DNA of 32,868 nucleotides from a virus, in the IMG/VR virus record IMGVR_UViG_3300042477_000179, positions 1-32,868 of that record; one strand, 5' to 3'. The notes beneath the pieces are model-generated. The model did no database searches. It was not told where the DNA came from and was given only the letters and a program-made list of their open reading frames with translations. This document shows positions 20,191 through 28,100 of this stretch, piece after piece (positions within the stretch are counted from its first letter, which is position 1; each line of letters begins with the position of its first letter). Position numbers and translations under genes: made by a program.

Positions 20191-22332
20191 GTGCAAGTGA
20201 TACGTCTATCGATTAACAAAACTGTTGTCAATAAGGCCGCAACACGTCAGGACTGGGTAGCTCTGAGCGCTCAGCTGTCACCTGTTGAGATGGTCAGCGA
20301 CGACATCATCAACCACCTTGTAGGTCACGGCTGGCCTATCTGCTGTGCTGACCTTCACGTCGATCAGAAGACAGGCTTTGCTAAGCGTAACGGCGATGCT
20401 TTCAAGTCTGCACAGATCGTGGGTGTCGACGTCGACAATGGCAAGCACAGCTTCGACGACATAGAGGCAGACCCCTACTTCCGTAAGTACGCTTCCTTTG
20501 CATACACGACAGCCTCGCACACGGCAGAGAACCCACGTTATAGGGTTATGTTCATAACCGAGGAACCCATACGCAACGCCAAAGACTACAAAGCAATCAC
20601 GACGGCACTCGCTGAACGCTTCGGAGGCGACACCAACGCACGCGATGCAGTACGCATCTGGTTCGGTGCTAAGAACGCACAGATTCATGTCTGGGGTAAC
20701 ATCCTGACCATGGATCAGATAGCTGACATGACAGACGGCCACGAGGAGGCACGGGATCTTGAGATTGCTTTCAACGCCTTCGGTGGTACTAAGCCAAACG
20801 TGGATCAGATCAGGGCCATGCTACGTGTCATACCTAAGCAGCAAGACCATATTCAGTGGAAGAAAGTAGTGGCAGCCGTAGCCCACGCCCTCGGGGACGA
20901 TAAGATGGCAGCACAGCTTCTCGAGGAGTGGTCACCGATGTCTGGAGGCCTGACGTATGCCGATGTTCTCAAGAATAAGCTCACCAGAGTCACGACGGCG
21001 ACGCTGTACTATTACGCTAAACTGCACGGGTATGAGGTTCCCAAGGACATTATCAAACTTGAGACCAAAGACCCTACCGAGATCCTCGACAAGGTTGAAT
21101 CGTACCTGTCCAGTGGTTACGAGTTCCGCAAGAACGTTATCACAGGCAAAATCGAGCTCAGGGGAGACAACGACGTCAAATTTGAAGCTTTGACGGACTA
21201 CTGGGTACATAGTCAGCTACGGAAGATGCGGAAGATAGGCATCAAGATCACCAAAGAGCGAATGAACGAAGTGCTCGATAGTGACTTCGTACCTAAGCAC
21301 GACCCTATTAAGTCGTATTTCGAAGGTTTGGACGAGTGGAAAGCAGGCGATCGCAATTTCATCCGTGATTATGTCCAGCTACTGCCACACGATGCCGACA
21401 TCGACGATGGCAAGCACAACTCGGCCGAAGTACAGCATGCAATATTTGAAATGATCATCGAGAAGTGGCTTATTGGGGCCGTGGCCGGTGCTTTGGATCA
21501 CAAACCCAACCACATAATGCTAATTCTGCAGGGCGGGCAGGGGATAGGCAAGACGACCTACCTACGGCACCTATGCCCTGTGGAGCTTCGGCAAGACTAT
21601 TACCATGAGGGCAGCATCTCGGATGACAAGGACGTCAAACTGATAATCGCCAGGTCTTTCATGGTCGTAGATGACGAACTGGAGTCTATGACGAAAAAAC
21701 AGCACGAATCTATCAAGGCCATCATAACGTCCGACACTATGCGCCTGCGGTCGCCATACGACAAGTATGAGACGACGTACGCCAGAAGATGCTCCTTTGC
21801 CGGATCTGTTAATAGGCGTACGTTCTTAAACGACGAGACGGGATCGCGCCGGTTCCCTGTCATACCGGTAGGCGGTAACATCGACATCACCTCAATCCGC
21901 CAGTTTGACATCGACGGTCTGTGGTCGCAGGCTGTGGCATACTATCGTGAGGGCAAACGTTACTGGTTTGATGATCGTGAGATCAGCAAGATCAACGACT
22001 GGAATAAGCACTTCGAGGTGTTGACACAGTACGACGACTTAGTGGCAAAGTACATAACCCACAAGCCGGAGGGCTCAGGGGCTCACGTGCCGTTCCTGAC
22101 TACATCCGAGGTTGCATCACAGCTGGCGAACCGTGTCTACGATGAAGAGAAGATATCTTTGCAAATCAACGATAAGTTCATCTATGGGCTTGGAAGGGCA
22201 TTAGCCAAGGCCAACATACCCCGCATAGCTAAAAAGACCACCACGGGCACGCGAAGGGGCTACAACGTGATTATAGGCACGAAGAGCGGTGCTCATTCGC
22301 CATTCAACGTGGATGAGGAAGGGGAGTTCTAA
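20191..22332 (+). CDS. primase-helicase of the VapE/VirE type
   Basis: This 713-residue protein has three parts. The N-terminal part has a prim-pol-like arrangement (GVDVDNGKH, YTTASHTAENPRYRVMF, RDAVRIWFGAKN). A PriCT-like segment (about 206-250, MLRVIPKQQDHIQWKKVVAAV) follows. The C-terminal part is a VirE-type P-loop helicase with Walker A GGQGIGKTT near 447-455, Walker B MVVDDE near 489-495, and the usual RCSFAGSVN...GSRRFPVIPV block. Such proteins make primers and unwind the phage origin. It starts at GTG 20191 after the early leader motif. Its stop overlaps the next gene, which contains an iteron-like array, so it probably acts there. Confidence 0.9.
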   Translation: MQVIRLSINKTVVNKAATRQDWVALSAQLSPVEMVSDDIINHLVGHGWPICCADLHVDQKTGFAKRNGDAFKSAQIVGVDVDNGKHSFDDIEADPYFRKYASFAYTTASHTAENPRYRVMFITEEPIRNAKDYKAITTALAERFGGDTNARDAVRIWFGAKNAQIHVWGNILTMDQIADMTDGHEEARDLEIAFNAFGGTKPNVDQIRAMLRVIPKQQDHIQWKKVVAAVAHALGDDKMAAQLLEEWSPMSGGLTYADVLKNKLTRVTTATLYYYAKLHGYEVPKDIIKLETKDPTEILDKVESYLSSGYEFRKNVITGKIELRGDNDVKFEALTDYWVHSQLRKMRKIGIKITKERMNEVLDSDFVPKHDPIKSYFEGLDEWKAGDRNFIRDYVQLLPHDADIDDGKHNSAEVQHAIFEMIIEKWLIGAVAGALDHKPNHIMLILQGGQGIGKTTYLRHLCPVELRQDYYHEGSISDDKDVKLIIARSFMVVDDELESMTKKQHESIKAIITSDTMRLRSPYDKYETTYARRCSFAGSVNRRTFLNDETGSRRFPVIPVGGNIDITSIRQFDIDGLWSQAVAYYREGKRYWFDDREISKINDWNKHFEVLTQYDDLVAKYITHKPEGSGAHVPFLTTSEVASQLANRVYDEEKISLQINDKFIYGLGRALAKANIPRIAKKTTTGTRRGYNVIIGTKSGAHSPFNVDEEGEF

Positions 22333-23006
22333 TGCTATTCACACGTGACGAATTAGTCGAAATGGGGCTTCTGAGTCCGGTTGCCACACCTAGGTTGCCG
22401 GATTGCCAGAAGGTTGTCAGTTCGGACGAACAGGTGGCAACCGACCTAACCCCTTTATTTATATATATATACTTCTCTAGGTTGCTAGGTTGTAAGAATA
22501 TATTAGAAGTAGAAGGAGAAATAAATGAAAAGTATAGAGTGAAAACTATAGTTTCACCCTGCAACCTAGCAACCGAGAGGATGCTGGATTTCTTCGTAAG
22601 TCAATGGCACCGTTACGGTTGCGACGATTTGGCTTCGGTTGCTACGTCAGGGGGCACCTTGCAACCGGAAACGGTGGATGCCGTCGTCGAGGCAACCCGA
22701 GGTACGTATTTACACGACGTGCTGGCTCAGGATTGGGAGTATTTCAAGCGGTATAAACAGCCACCAGGCGACGCTTGGGATGGCGTCCTACCCGATGATG
22801 GCCCCGACCTATCCCAGTTCAAGGCTACCGAGGCCAGACTAATCCCGAGCCATGAGGTGCTGGAGTCGGCTGTGGTCGAACGGCAAAGAGTCAAGGCAGG
22901 CAAGACTATGCTGTCCCTGATGTATGAGCATAACGTCGACGACTACACATGGTTCGAAGGTACCGACGGACTGTGGCACTGTTACAACAACCAAGGGATG
23001 CAATGA
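22332..23006 (+). CDS. origin-spanning protein downstream of the primase-helicase
   Basis: The N-terminal 120 residues of this 224-residue protein are encoded by DNA full of GGTTGC repeats and an AT-rich run. They give an odd, poorly ordered sequence (PVATPRLPDC, PLFIYIYFSRLL, CNLATERML). The C-terminal 110 residues look like an ordinary charged helical domain (VLESAVVERQRVKAGKTMLSLMYEHNVDDYTWFEG). The reading frame may have been kept open across an origin. The protein could load or regulate the helicase, but no family is recognised. The stop overlaps the VRR-NUC gene (ATGA). Confidence 0.6.
   Translation: MLFTRDELVEMGLLSPVATPRLPDCQKVVSSDEQVATDLTPLFIYIYFSRLLGCKNILEVEGEINEKYRVKTIVSPCNLATERMLDFFVSQWHRYGCDDLASVATSGGTLQPETVDAVVEATRGTYLHDVLAQDWEYFKRYKQPPGDAWDGVLPDDGPDLSQFKATEARLIPSHEVLESAVVERQRVKAGKTMLSLMYEHNVDDYTWFEGTDGLWHCYNNQGMQ
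22379..22697. repeat. iteron-like GGTTGC array, candidate replication origin
   Basis: I count 13 copies of GGTTG(C/T) or close variants in about 320 bp. Forward copies start at 22379, 22393, 22401 (GATTGCC), 22412, 22480, 22488, 22617 and 22637. Reverse copies start at 22436, 22560, 22568, 22660 and 22691. An AT-only run (TTTATTTATATATATATA, near 22455-22471) sits inside the cluster and could be the unwinding site. It lies within the gene just after the primase-helicase. Array, AT tract and replicative neighbour together suggest a replication origin. Confidence 0.6.
22480..22574. repeat. 13-bp inverted repeat inside the origin candidate
   Basis: GGTTGCTAGGTTG at 22480-22492 is exactly repeated in reverse complement at 22562-22574, 69 nt apart. 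Between them is a smaller hairpin, GTGAAA with TTTCAC at 22539-22557. The arms each hold two GGTTG units, so a paired complex or a single-stranded initiation structure is possible. Confidence 0.65.
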
Positions 23007-23434
23007 GAGAGATAGACGATCTGGACTGGGACGCGAGCGAGCACAGGCTACTGGATGAACTGAAGGCTGCTAAACGTGCCAAGGCTGCCAAGAAAGCCTC
23101 GGGTGTTATACCCGAACGGGTAGTGCAGAAGGCCATAGCTGACCAATTGTGCCTTCTCGGGTATATGGTGGTGCGTGTTAACAGCAGCACACAACAGCTG
23201 GAGCACGGCACACGGCTTTCCTCATACCGTGTGGTAAACATCAACGCCACCTCTGGCCATGCTGACCTGGCTGTCTATCGTGACGGCCGCGCATGGATGT
23301 TAGAAGTTAAGGCTGCCAAGGGTAGGGTGTCGGAAACGCAAAACAGGTTCTCGGACTGTTGCCTGCGTTATGGCGTACCCTATGGGATCGTCAGATCTGT
23401 TGACGATGCCATCGAGTTCGTCAAAAAGAATTAG
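23003..23434 (+). CDS. VRR-NUC domain nuclease
   Basis: The protein is 143 residues from ATG 23003 (ATGA overlap, AAGGG 5 nt upstream). A longer in-frame start at 22949 lies inside the previous gene. The PD-(D/E)XK VRR-NUC order is clear: a helical ERVVQKAIADQLCLLGY, then GHADL with D88, E101-x-K103 in MLEVKAAKG, and Q113 in ETQNRF. These small enzymes cut branched DNA such as Holliday junctions and flaps. They are typical partners of phage primase-helicases. The first 35 residues are a charged Lys/Ala helix that may bind DNA. Confidence 0.85.
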   Translation: MREIDDLDWDASEHRLLDELKAAKRAKAAKKASGVIPERVVQKAIADQLCLLGYMVVRVNSSTQQLEHGTRLSSYRVVNINATSGHADLAVYRDGRAWMLEVKAAKGRVSETQNRFSDCCLRYGVPYGIVRSVDDAIEFVKKN

Positions 23435-23442
23435 GGGGTTTT

Positions 23443-23742
23443 ATGTTATACGAGTTGATCTTATCCGACGTATGCACACTGTGCGGTGTCACACTCGAGG
23501 ATGCCTACAGTCCCACACGCCGTGCTGACGTGGTACGTGCACGGTCTATCACGTGGTATATCCTAAGCAAACACTACGGGTGGACGCTGACCTCTATAGC
23601 CAAGCACAGTCAGAAGCACCATGCTACGGTCTTGCACGGCATCGCCAGCATCGAGGATGCCTACCTCATGTATGCCGACGTGAGGTCGGTCGTCACTGAC
23701 ATACAGCAGATCAACTATGCGAGCCTCATGAGGGGCCTGTGA
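23443..23742 (+). CDS. stand-alone DnaA domain IV (DNA-binding domain) protein
   Basis: Residues 22-72 of this 99-residue protein match the C-terminal domain of the initiator DnaA. A helix RRADVVRARSITWYILSKH is followed by GWTLTSIAKHSQ and the signature-like KHHATVLHGIASIED, which in DnaA reads (R/K)DHTTVLHAI and contacts the DnaA box. The AAA+ motor and other DnaA domains are missing. A perfect DnaA box (TGTGGATAA) lies 4 bp after its stop. The protein could regulate transcription, help load the phage origin, or compete with host DnaA. RBS GGGGG precedes the ATG. Confidence 0.8.
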   Translation: MLYELILSDVCTLCGVTLEDAYSPTRRADVVRARSITWYILSKHYGWTLTSIAKHSQKHHATVLHGIASIEDAYLMYADVRSVVTDIQQINYASLMRGL

Positions 23743-23745
23743 TGT

Positions 23746-23776
23746 TGTGGATAAGTGACCAAGTATTAAGCATAAC
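23746..23776. promoter_or_regulatory. DnaA box plus AGCATAAC element upstream of the terminase operon
   Basis: TGTGGATAA at 23746-23754 is the exact reverse complement of the DnaA box TTATCCACA. AGCATAAC follows at 23769-23776 after 14 bp. The gap lies between the DnaA-domain gene and the small terminase gene. The same two blocks recur at 27296, so this looks like a regulatory site rather than chance. Confidence 0.6.
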
Positions 23777-23787
23777 TTAATAGCTGA

Positions 23788-24177
23788 ATGAACCTAACAC
23801 CTTCACAAGAGGCCGAACTAAAACGTCGTGCACGAGCCATGATGGGGTGGACTGCCCTGTCACGGTGGTGCTCGGTTCTGTTGAACCGTGACGTGCCTGT
23901 GAGTGAGTTGAAGGCTGACTATGCCCTCATGATAGAGAACGAACGTAACGACGTCAGGTTCCAGCTGGCACAAACTCAGATCGACAAAGCCCTGTCAGGT
24001 GATAACACGATGCTGATCTGGCTGGGCAAACAACACCTAGCACAGACGGACAAGGCTGCAACGGAGGTATCAGGCAAGACAGACATCAGGATAGTGCTTG
24101 CACCTACACATGAGGAACCCAAGCACATCGAGGATGCAGAGATTATCGCCATAGGGCCAAAGGACGCTTCGTTGTGA
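23788..24177 (+). CDS. terS: terminase small subunit candidate
   Basis: The N-terminal helices of this 129-residue protein (SQEAELKRRARAMMGWTALSRWCSVL) could form a helix-turn-helix. The C-terminal part (QTQIDKALSGDNTMLIWLGKQHLAQTDKA) matches the oligomerisation/TerL-contact pattern 'ALxGDxxxLIWLGKxxLxQxDK' common in small terminases. It directly precedes the large subunit with a GTGA overlap. The family identity is by pattern and synteny. No clear SD precedes the ATG, which lies 11 bp after the AGCATAAC element. Confidence 0.75.
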   Translation: MNLTPSQEAELKRRARAMMGWTALSRWCSVLLNRDVPVSELKADYALMIENERNDVRFQLAQTQIDKALSGDNTMLIWLGKQHLAQTDKAATEVSGKTDIRIVLAPTHEEPKHIEDAEIIAIGPKDASL

Positions 24178-25346
24178 TTACGATTGACGCACAGCTACAC
24201 GACGGCCAGAAACTAATCTTCCGTAACCGGAGGCGGTTCAACACGGTCGCCTGTGGTCGTAGGTTTGGCAAGACCGTGATGGCGGAAGCCCTGCTTATCG
24301 AGTCTGCTATCATGGGCAAACCAGCGGCTTACTTCGCACCTACTTACAAGATGCTATCTGATGTTTGGAAGGCACTCAAGACAACCCTGCATCCTATAAT
24401 CACTGGGGTAAGCGAACAGGAGAAGCGCCTTACCATCGAGACGGGTGGTATCATCGACTGCTGGTCATTAGACGCCTTCGACAGTGTGCGGGGCCGTAAG
24501 TATGCCCGTGTCGTCTGCGATGAGGTGGCGATGGTCAGGAACTTCATGGACGCCTGGAACGAGGCGATCCGGCCGACGTTAACGGATTACAAGGGCGACG
24601 GGTATTTCTTCTCGACACCCAAGGGGCGCAACGACTTCCACGCTATGTACGAACGTGCTAGGCTAGAAGAGACCTATGCATCATTTCGTATGCCCACAAG
24701 TGTGAATCCTTACATCGCACAGGATGAGATCAACGCTGCACAGCGAGAGCTACCGACCGTGGTGTTCAATCAGGAATACCTGGCTGAGTTTGTAGATGTT
24801 CAGGGTGCTCTGGTTAAACGTGAGATGATCACGTACGTCAACAGCGACCAGGTGCCTAGGGATCTCAAGATCGGGATGGGTGTTGACCTTGCGATCTCCA
24901 AATCAGACACGGCTGACTACACCGCCATTGCTGTAGTTGGCTATGACAAGGACTCGGCGCGTAGGTACGTGCTGGACATGTGGAGGGGTAAGGTAGGGTT
25001 TCACGAAGTCGTCCAAGGCGTCCAAAGCCTAGCGGCTAAGTGGAACCCATCGCGTATCAACATCGAGGCTGTTCAATATCAGGTGGCAGTTGTGCAGGAA
25101 CTTCTCCGCAAGACATCCCTACCTGTCAAGGCTGTCAAACCAGACCGCGACAAGGTAACACGGTTTCACGCTCTGCTGGCAAGGTATGAGCAGCTACTGG
25201 TTACACATGTACGTGGGCTGGAACCTTCATTCGAACAGGAACTACTATCATTTCCAGAGGGCAACCACGACGACATGGTGGATGCTCTCGTTTACGCTGA
25301 AATGGCGGCTGTTAAGTCGCAAGGTGCTGGAGTTGTATTTCTATAA
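24174..25346 (+). CDS. terL: terminase large subunit
   Basis: This 390-residue protein is the DNA-packaging motor. The ATPase has Walker A CGRRFGKT (27-34), Walker B VVCDE (113-117) and coupling motif STPKGRND (147-154). The nuclease has GVDLA with D238, an acidic residue in NIEAV (E298) and NHDDMVDALVYA with D366-D367. At 390 residues it is shorter than most (420-560) yet keeps all motifs. Start GTG 24174 overlaps the small subunit stop. The packaging strategy (cos, pac or terminal repeats) cannot be set from this motif set alone. Circular assembly is consistent with headful packaging or with cohesive ends. Confidence 0.95.
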   Translation: MITIDAQLHDGQKLIFRNRRRFNTVACGRRFGKTVMAEALLIESAIMGKPAAYFAPTYKMLSDVWKALKTTLHPIITGVSEQEKRLTIETGGIIDCWSLDAFDSVRGRKYARVVCDEVAMVRNFMDAWNEAIRPTLTDYKGDGYFFSTPKGRNDFHAMYERARLEETYASFRMPTSVNPYIAQDEINAAQRELPTVVFNQEYLAEFVDVQGALVKREMITYVNSDQVPRDLKIGMGVDLAISKSDTADYTAIAVVGYDKDSARRYVLDMWRGKVGFHEVVQGVQSLAAKWNPSRINIEAVQYQVAVVQELLRKTSLPVKAVKPDRDKVTRFHALLARYEQLLVTHVRGLEPSFEQELLSFPEGNHDDMVDALVYAEMAAVKSQGAGVVFL

Positions 25347-25358
25347 CGGACTAGAATA

Positions 25359-27293
25359 ATGGGACTAATTCAACAAATCAAGGCTTTCATCTCCCCTACT
25401 GGCGAGGTCGCACAGAACGACCTCCCTATACCAGTGACGGAGTTGTGGAACAAACATAACTTCACACCCATCGTTAACTGGCGTGGTGCTTACCAGATGT
25501 GGAAGGCGAACCCCGTGGCTGTGGCGTGCACGTTGACGTATTCACTGATGATGCCGGAAGCACAGATCGGTGTGATTACTCCGAACGGTTACGACTTCGA
25601 ATCGCCTATCGTGGGAATGCTCACACGTAATCAGTGGCGTGTGACCTTTGGCGAAATCATGACGATCCTGTGCATCGGTGGCAACGCCTATGGGTACAAA
25701 CTACGCAACGCATCTGGTGCTATCATCGGCATGCGCTGGTATTCAGATAAAAACTTCGCCCCTGTCAACGATGGTTACGGCGACGTCGAACACTACCTAT
25801 ACTACGATGGACAGGTAGCCTACACCGTACGCAAGGAAGACGTGGTACACATTCAGGGCTTTTGGTACGATCCCGAAAAAACCCTCGGTGGTGGCAGCCC
25901 TGTTGAGTTAGCAGCGCAGTCTATCGAGGGCTACAATGAGGCCACGTCTACTGTGTTTAACATCCACAAGAACGACGCCATGCCGAAGACGATCGTAGTC
26001 TACGACGAAGAGCTCACACCTGACCAGGTGGCACTTGCTGAACGTTCGTTCAAGCGCAAGTATGGTGGCGACCGTAGGGGCTCCGTGGGCATTATGTGGG
26101 GTGTCAAGGACGTGAAGCGCCTTGCACTTGACTGGAACGAATTAGGATTGTCTGATACCTTTGGGCAATACGAGACGCGCATCTGTGGTGCTTACAAGGT
26201 GCACCCGATTATTGCCGGTACGCACATGGGACTCTCTTCAGCTACCTACAGCAATTTCGAACAGGCAAGCAAGGACTTCACTAACATGGTACGTGTTCCC
26301 TTCTGGAATATGATTGCTGACCAAATCAACGCACAGCTTGCTATCCCTGAATATGGCGTGCAACTTGGGTTTGACCTCTCGACAGTGCAGGCCCTGGCAG
26401 GTGAGACCATCGCCATGGAAGCGGTATCTACAGACAACGACAGCGACGTAGATGATGATTCAGACGTTGACGATTCACCGGAGACACTAAGCCTCGGAGG
26501 TGGCGTGTCTTCGGACAAATACTTTCAGAAAAACTACAGCGTTACCGTAGGCCCCGAAACGAAAGCCTGGCTGCACCATTCAGATTCACAGGTCTACGCC
26601 AAAGCCTACGACGATCTGCTGAATAAGCAATCCGAGAAGATTGCCAAAGAGTGGGGGCGTGTGCTGGACGATTTATACGACACCATCACGGCTGACGTTA
26701 AGGCGCTCCGCATCGAGACGAAGATAGATGATCAGTTCAGCCTGGACGTGTGGGAAAAGAACTTTGTCGACGGAACCGAGGACAGCCGAACCGAGCTCAC
26801 TGAGATCGTGCTGGCATTAGCACAGGAAGAGGTCGACGCTGAGGGCGAGTTCACACGGGGCCGTGAGGCTGGTATAACAGAGAGCGCCAATAAGATAGCG
26901 GATTCCGTAGGCACCATCAGAACCGACATTCAGACTCTACTACGACAGAATGCAGGCGTTGGTGAGGAGGAGCTGGCAAGGCTGTTAAAGGAAAAATTCT
27001 CTGACCTGAAGGTATCACGTGCTAATGCCATCGCTCGCACCACAGCCACAGCCACAACGGGCACCGTGCAGAAATCCGTCTGGGATGAATTGGGCGGTAT
27101 CAGACGGTCATGGGTGGCCTTGTCAGGGGCACGTGATGAGCACATGGCGGCACACGATCAACTCGAAGGGGAAAAGGCAGGGCCAGGTCTTTTCTTGGTT
27201 GGTGGTGAAACAACACCTTATCCTGCAGGCGATGGACTATCGGCATGGAACGCCGTCAACTGTCGATGCTTCACACGTGCACGGCAAGCCTAA
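25359..27293 (+). CDS. portal protein fused to a MuF-like head morphogenesis domain
   Basis: Residues 1-357 of this 644-residue protein are an HK97-type portal: PVAVACTLTYSLMM, KEDVVHIQGF, GGGSPVELAAQSI, then HPIIAGTHMG and YSNFEQASKDF. An acidic linker at about 358-385 (DNDSDVDDDSDVDD) joins a C-terminal domain (about 440-644). Its landmarks are SRANAIARTTATATT, WVALSGARDEHMAAHDQLEGE and the closing NCRC, which mark MuF/SPP1 gp7-like proteins. In most phages these are separate genes. Fusion ensures one MuF domain per portal subunit. It sits between terminase and the prohead protease, as expected. Confidence 0.92.
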   Translation: MGLIQQIKAFISPTGEVAQNDLPIPVTELWNKHNFTPIVNWRGAYQMWKANPVAVACTLTYSLMMPEAQIGVITPNGYDFESPIVGMLTRNQWRVTFGEIMTILCIGGNAYGYKLRNASGAIIGMRWYSDKNFAPVNDGYGDVEHYLYYDGQVAYTVRKEDVVHIQGFWYDPEKTLGGGSPVELAAQSIEGYNEATSTVFNIHKNDAMPKTIVVYDEELTPDQVALAERSFKRKYGGDRRGSVGIMWGVKDVKRLALDWNELGLSDTFGQYETRICGAYKVHPIIAGTHMGLSSATYSNFEQASKDFTNMVRVPFWNMIADQINAQLAIPEYGVQLGFDLSTVQALAGETIAMEAVSTDNDSDVDDDSDVDDSPETLSLGGGVSSDKYFQKNYSVTVGPETKAWLHHSDSQVYAKAYDDLLNKQSEKIAKEWGRVLDDLYDTITADVKALRIETKIDDQFSLDVWEKNFVDGTEDSRTELTEIVLALAQEEVDAEGEFTRGREAGITESANKIADSVGTIRTDIQTLLRQNAGVGEEELARLLKEKFSDLKVSRANAIARTTATATTGTVQKSVWDELGGIRRSWVALSGARDEHMAAHDQLEGEKAGPGLFLVGGETTPYPAGDGLSAWNAVNCRCFTRARQA

Positions 27294-27295
27294 CT

Positions 27296-27321
27296 TGTGG
27301 ATAATTAAACAATAGCATAAC
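27296..27321. promoter_or_regulatory. second DnaA box plus AGCATAAC element, upstream of the prohead protease
   Basis: TGTGGATAA at 27296-27304 is again an exact DnaA box. AGCATAAC follows at 27314-27321 after 9 bp. It occupies the 57-bp gap between the portal-MuF and prohead protease genes. The pairing of both blocks with the site at 23746 suggests a shared regulator. Confidence 0.55.
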
Positions 27322-27350
27322 CCAAATTCGTATGGTATGGGGAACACACC

Positions 27351-28100
27351 ATGAAAATTGAACGTAAGACTTTCGAATTTCAAGCTAAGGCAGAGGGTGA
27401 CAGTGGCGTAATTGAGGCCATCGTCTCCGTATTTAATAACGTTGACAGTTACGGCGACCGTGTGAAATACGGTTTCTTCGACGACTCGCTGAAAACCAAA
27501 CTGCCAAAAGGCGTCTGGGCTCACGACTGGAAAACACCAGTGGCGAAGACATTAGAAGCACGTGAGCTAATGCCAGGCGACGCCATGCTGCCTGATAGCT
27601 TGAAAGACCTTGGCGGCCTGTATATCAGGGGCCAATTCAACATGAATACACAGCGAGGACGTGAGACCTATTCCGACATCAAGGAAGGTATCATCGACGA
27701 GTTCTCGATCGGTTATTCGGTAGTCGAGGAAACATACGCACAGGACGGAGCACGTGAACTGGTAAAGGGTAAACTTTACGAATGGTCACCGGTGCTGTTC
27801 GGTGCTAACTCACAAACGGCACTTATTAGCGCTAAGGGACTCAATGATGATCTCGAGGACGTTGGAACCGACGTCGATAGACTCATTACGAGGCTGAACG
27901 AACGCGCAGAGATTAGGCAGAAGGAAGGGCGCACGCTATCGTCGGCTAACGTGGCACGCCTGACCGAATTGATGGACACACTGACCGCTGCAGTGGGGAA
28001 CATTAAAACCCTCATTGACGCGGCACAACCGGTTTCCGCAAAGGCTGCCATGGAAATGGAAGCCCTGCGGGCATTAGTAAACAAGAGGAAAAAATCATGA
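27351..28100 (+). CDS. HK97-type prohead protease
   Basis: This 249-residue protein is a serine protease of the U35 family that removes the delta/scaffold part of the capsid protein. The catalytic His is probably H58 in WAHDW and the Ser S119 in EFSIGY. The FQAKAE...GVIEAIVSVFNNVDSYGDRV opening is also typical. The C-terminal 80 residues are charged helix and may serve as an internal scaffold segment. Its stop overlaps the capsid start (ATGA). Confidence 0.9.
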   Translation: MKIERKTFEFQAKAEGDSGVIEAIVSVFNNVDSYGDRVKYGFFDDSLKTKLPKGVWAHDWKTPVAKTLEARELMPGDAMLPDSLKDLGGLYIRGQFNMNTQRGRETYSDIKEGIIDEFSIGYSVVEETYAQDGARELVKGKLYEWSPVLFGANSQTALISAKGLNDDLEDVGTDVDRLITRLNERAEIRQKEGRTLSSANVARLTELMDTLTAAVGNIKTLIDAAQPVSAKAAMEMEALRALVNKRKKS

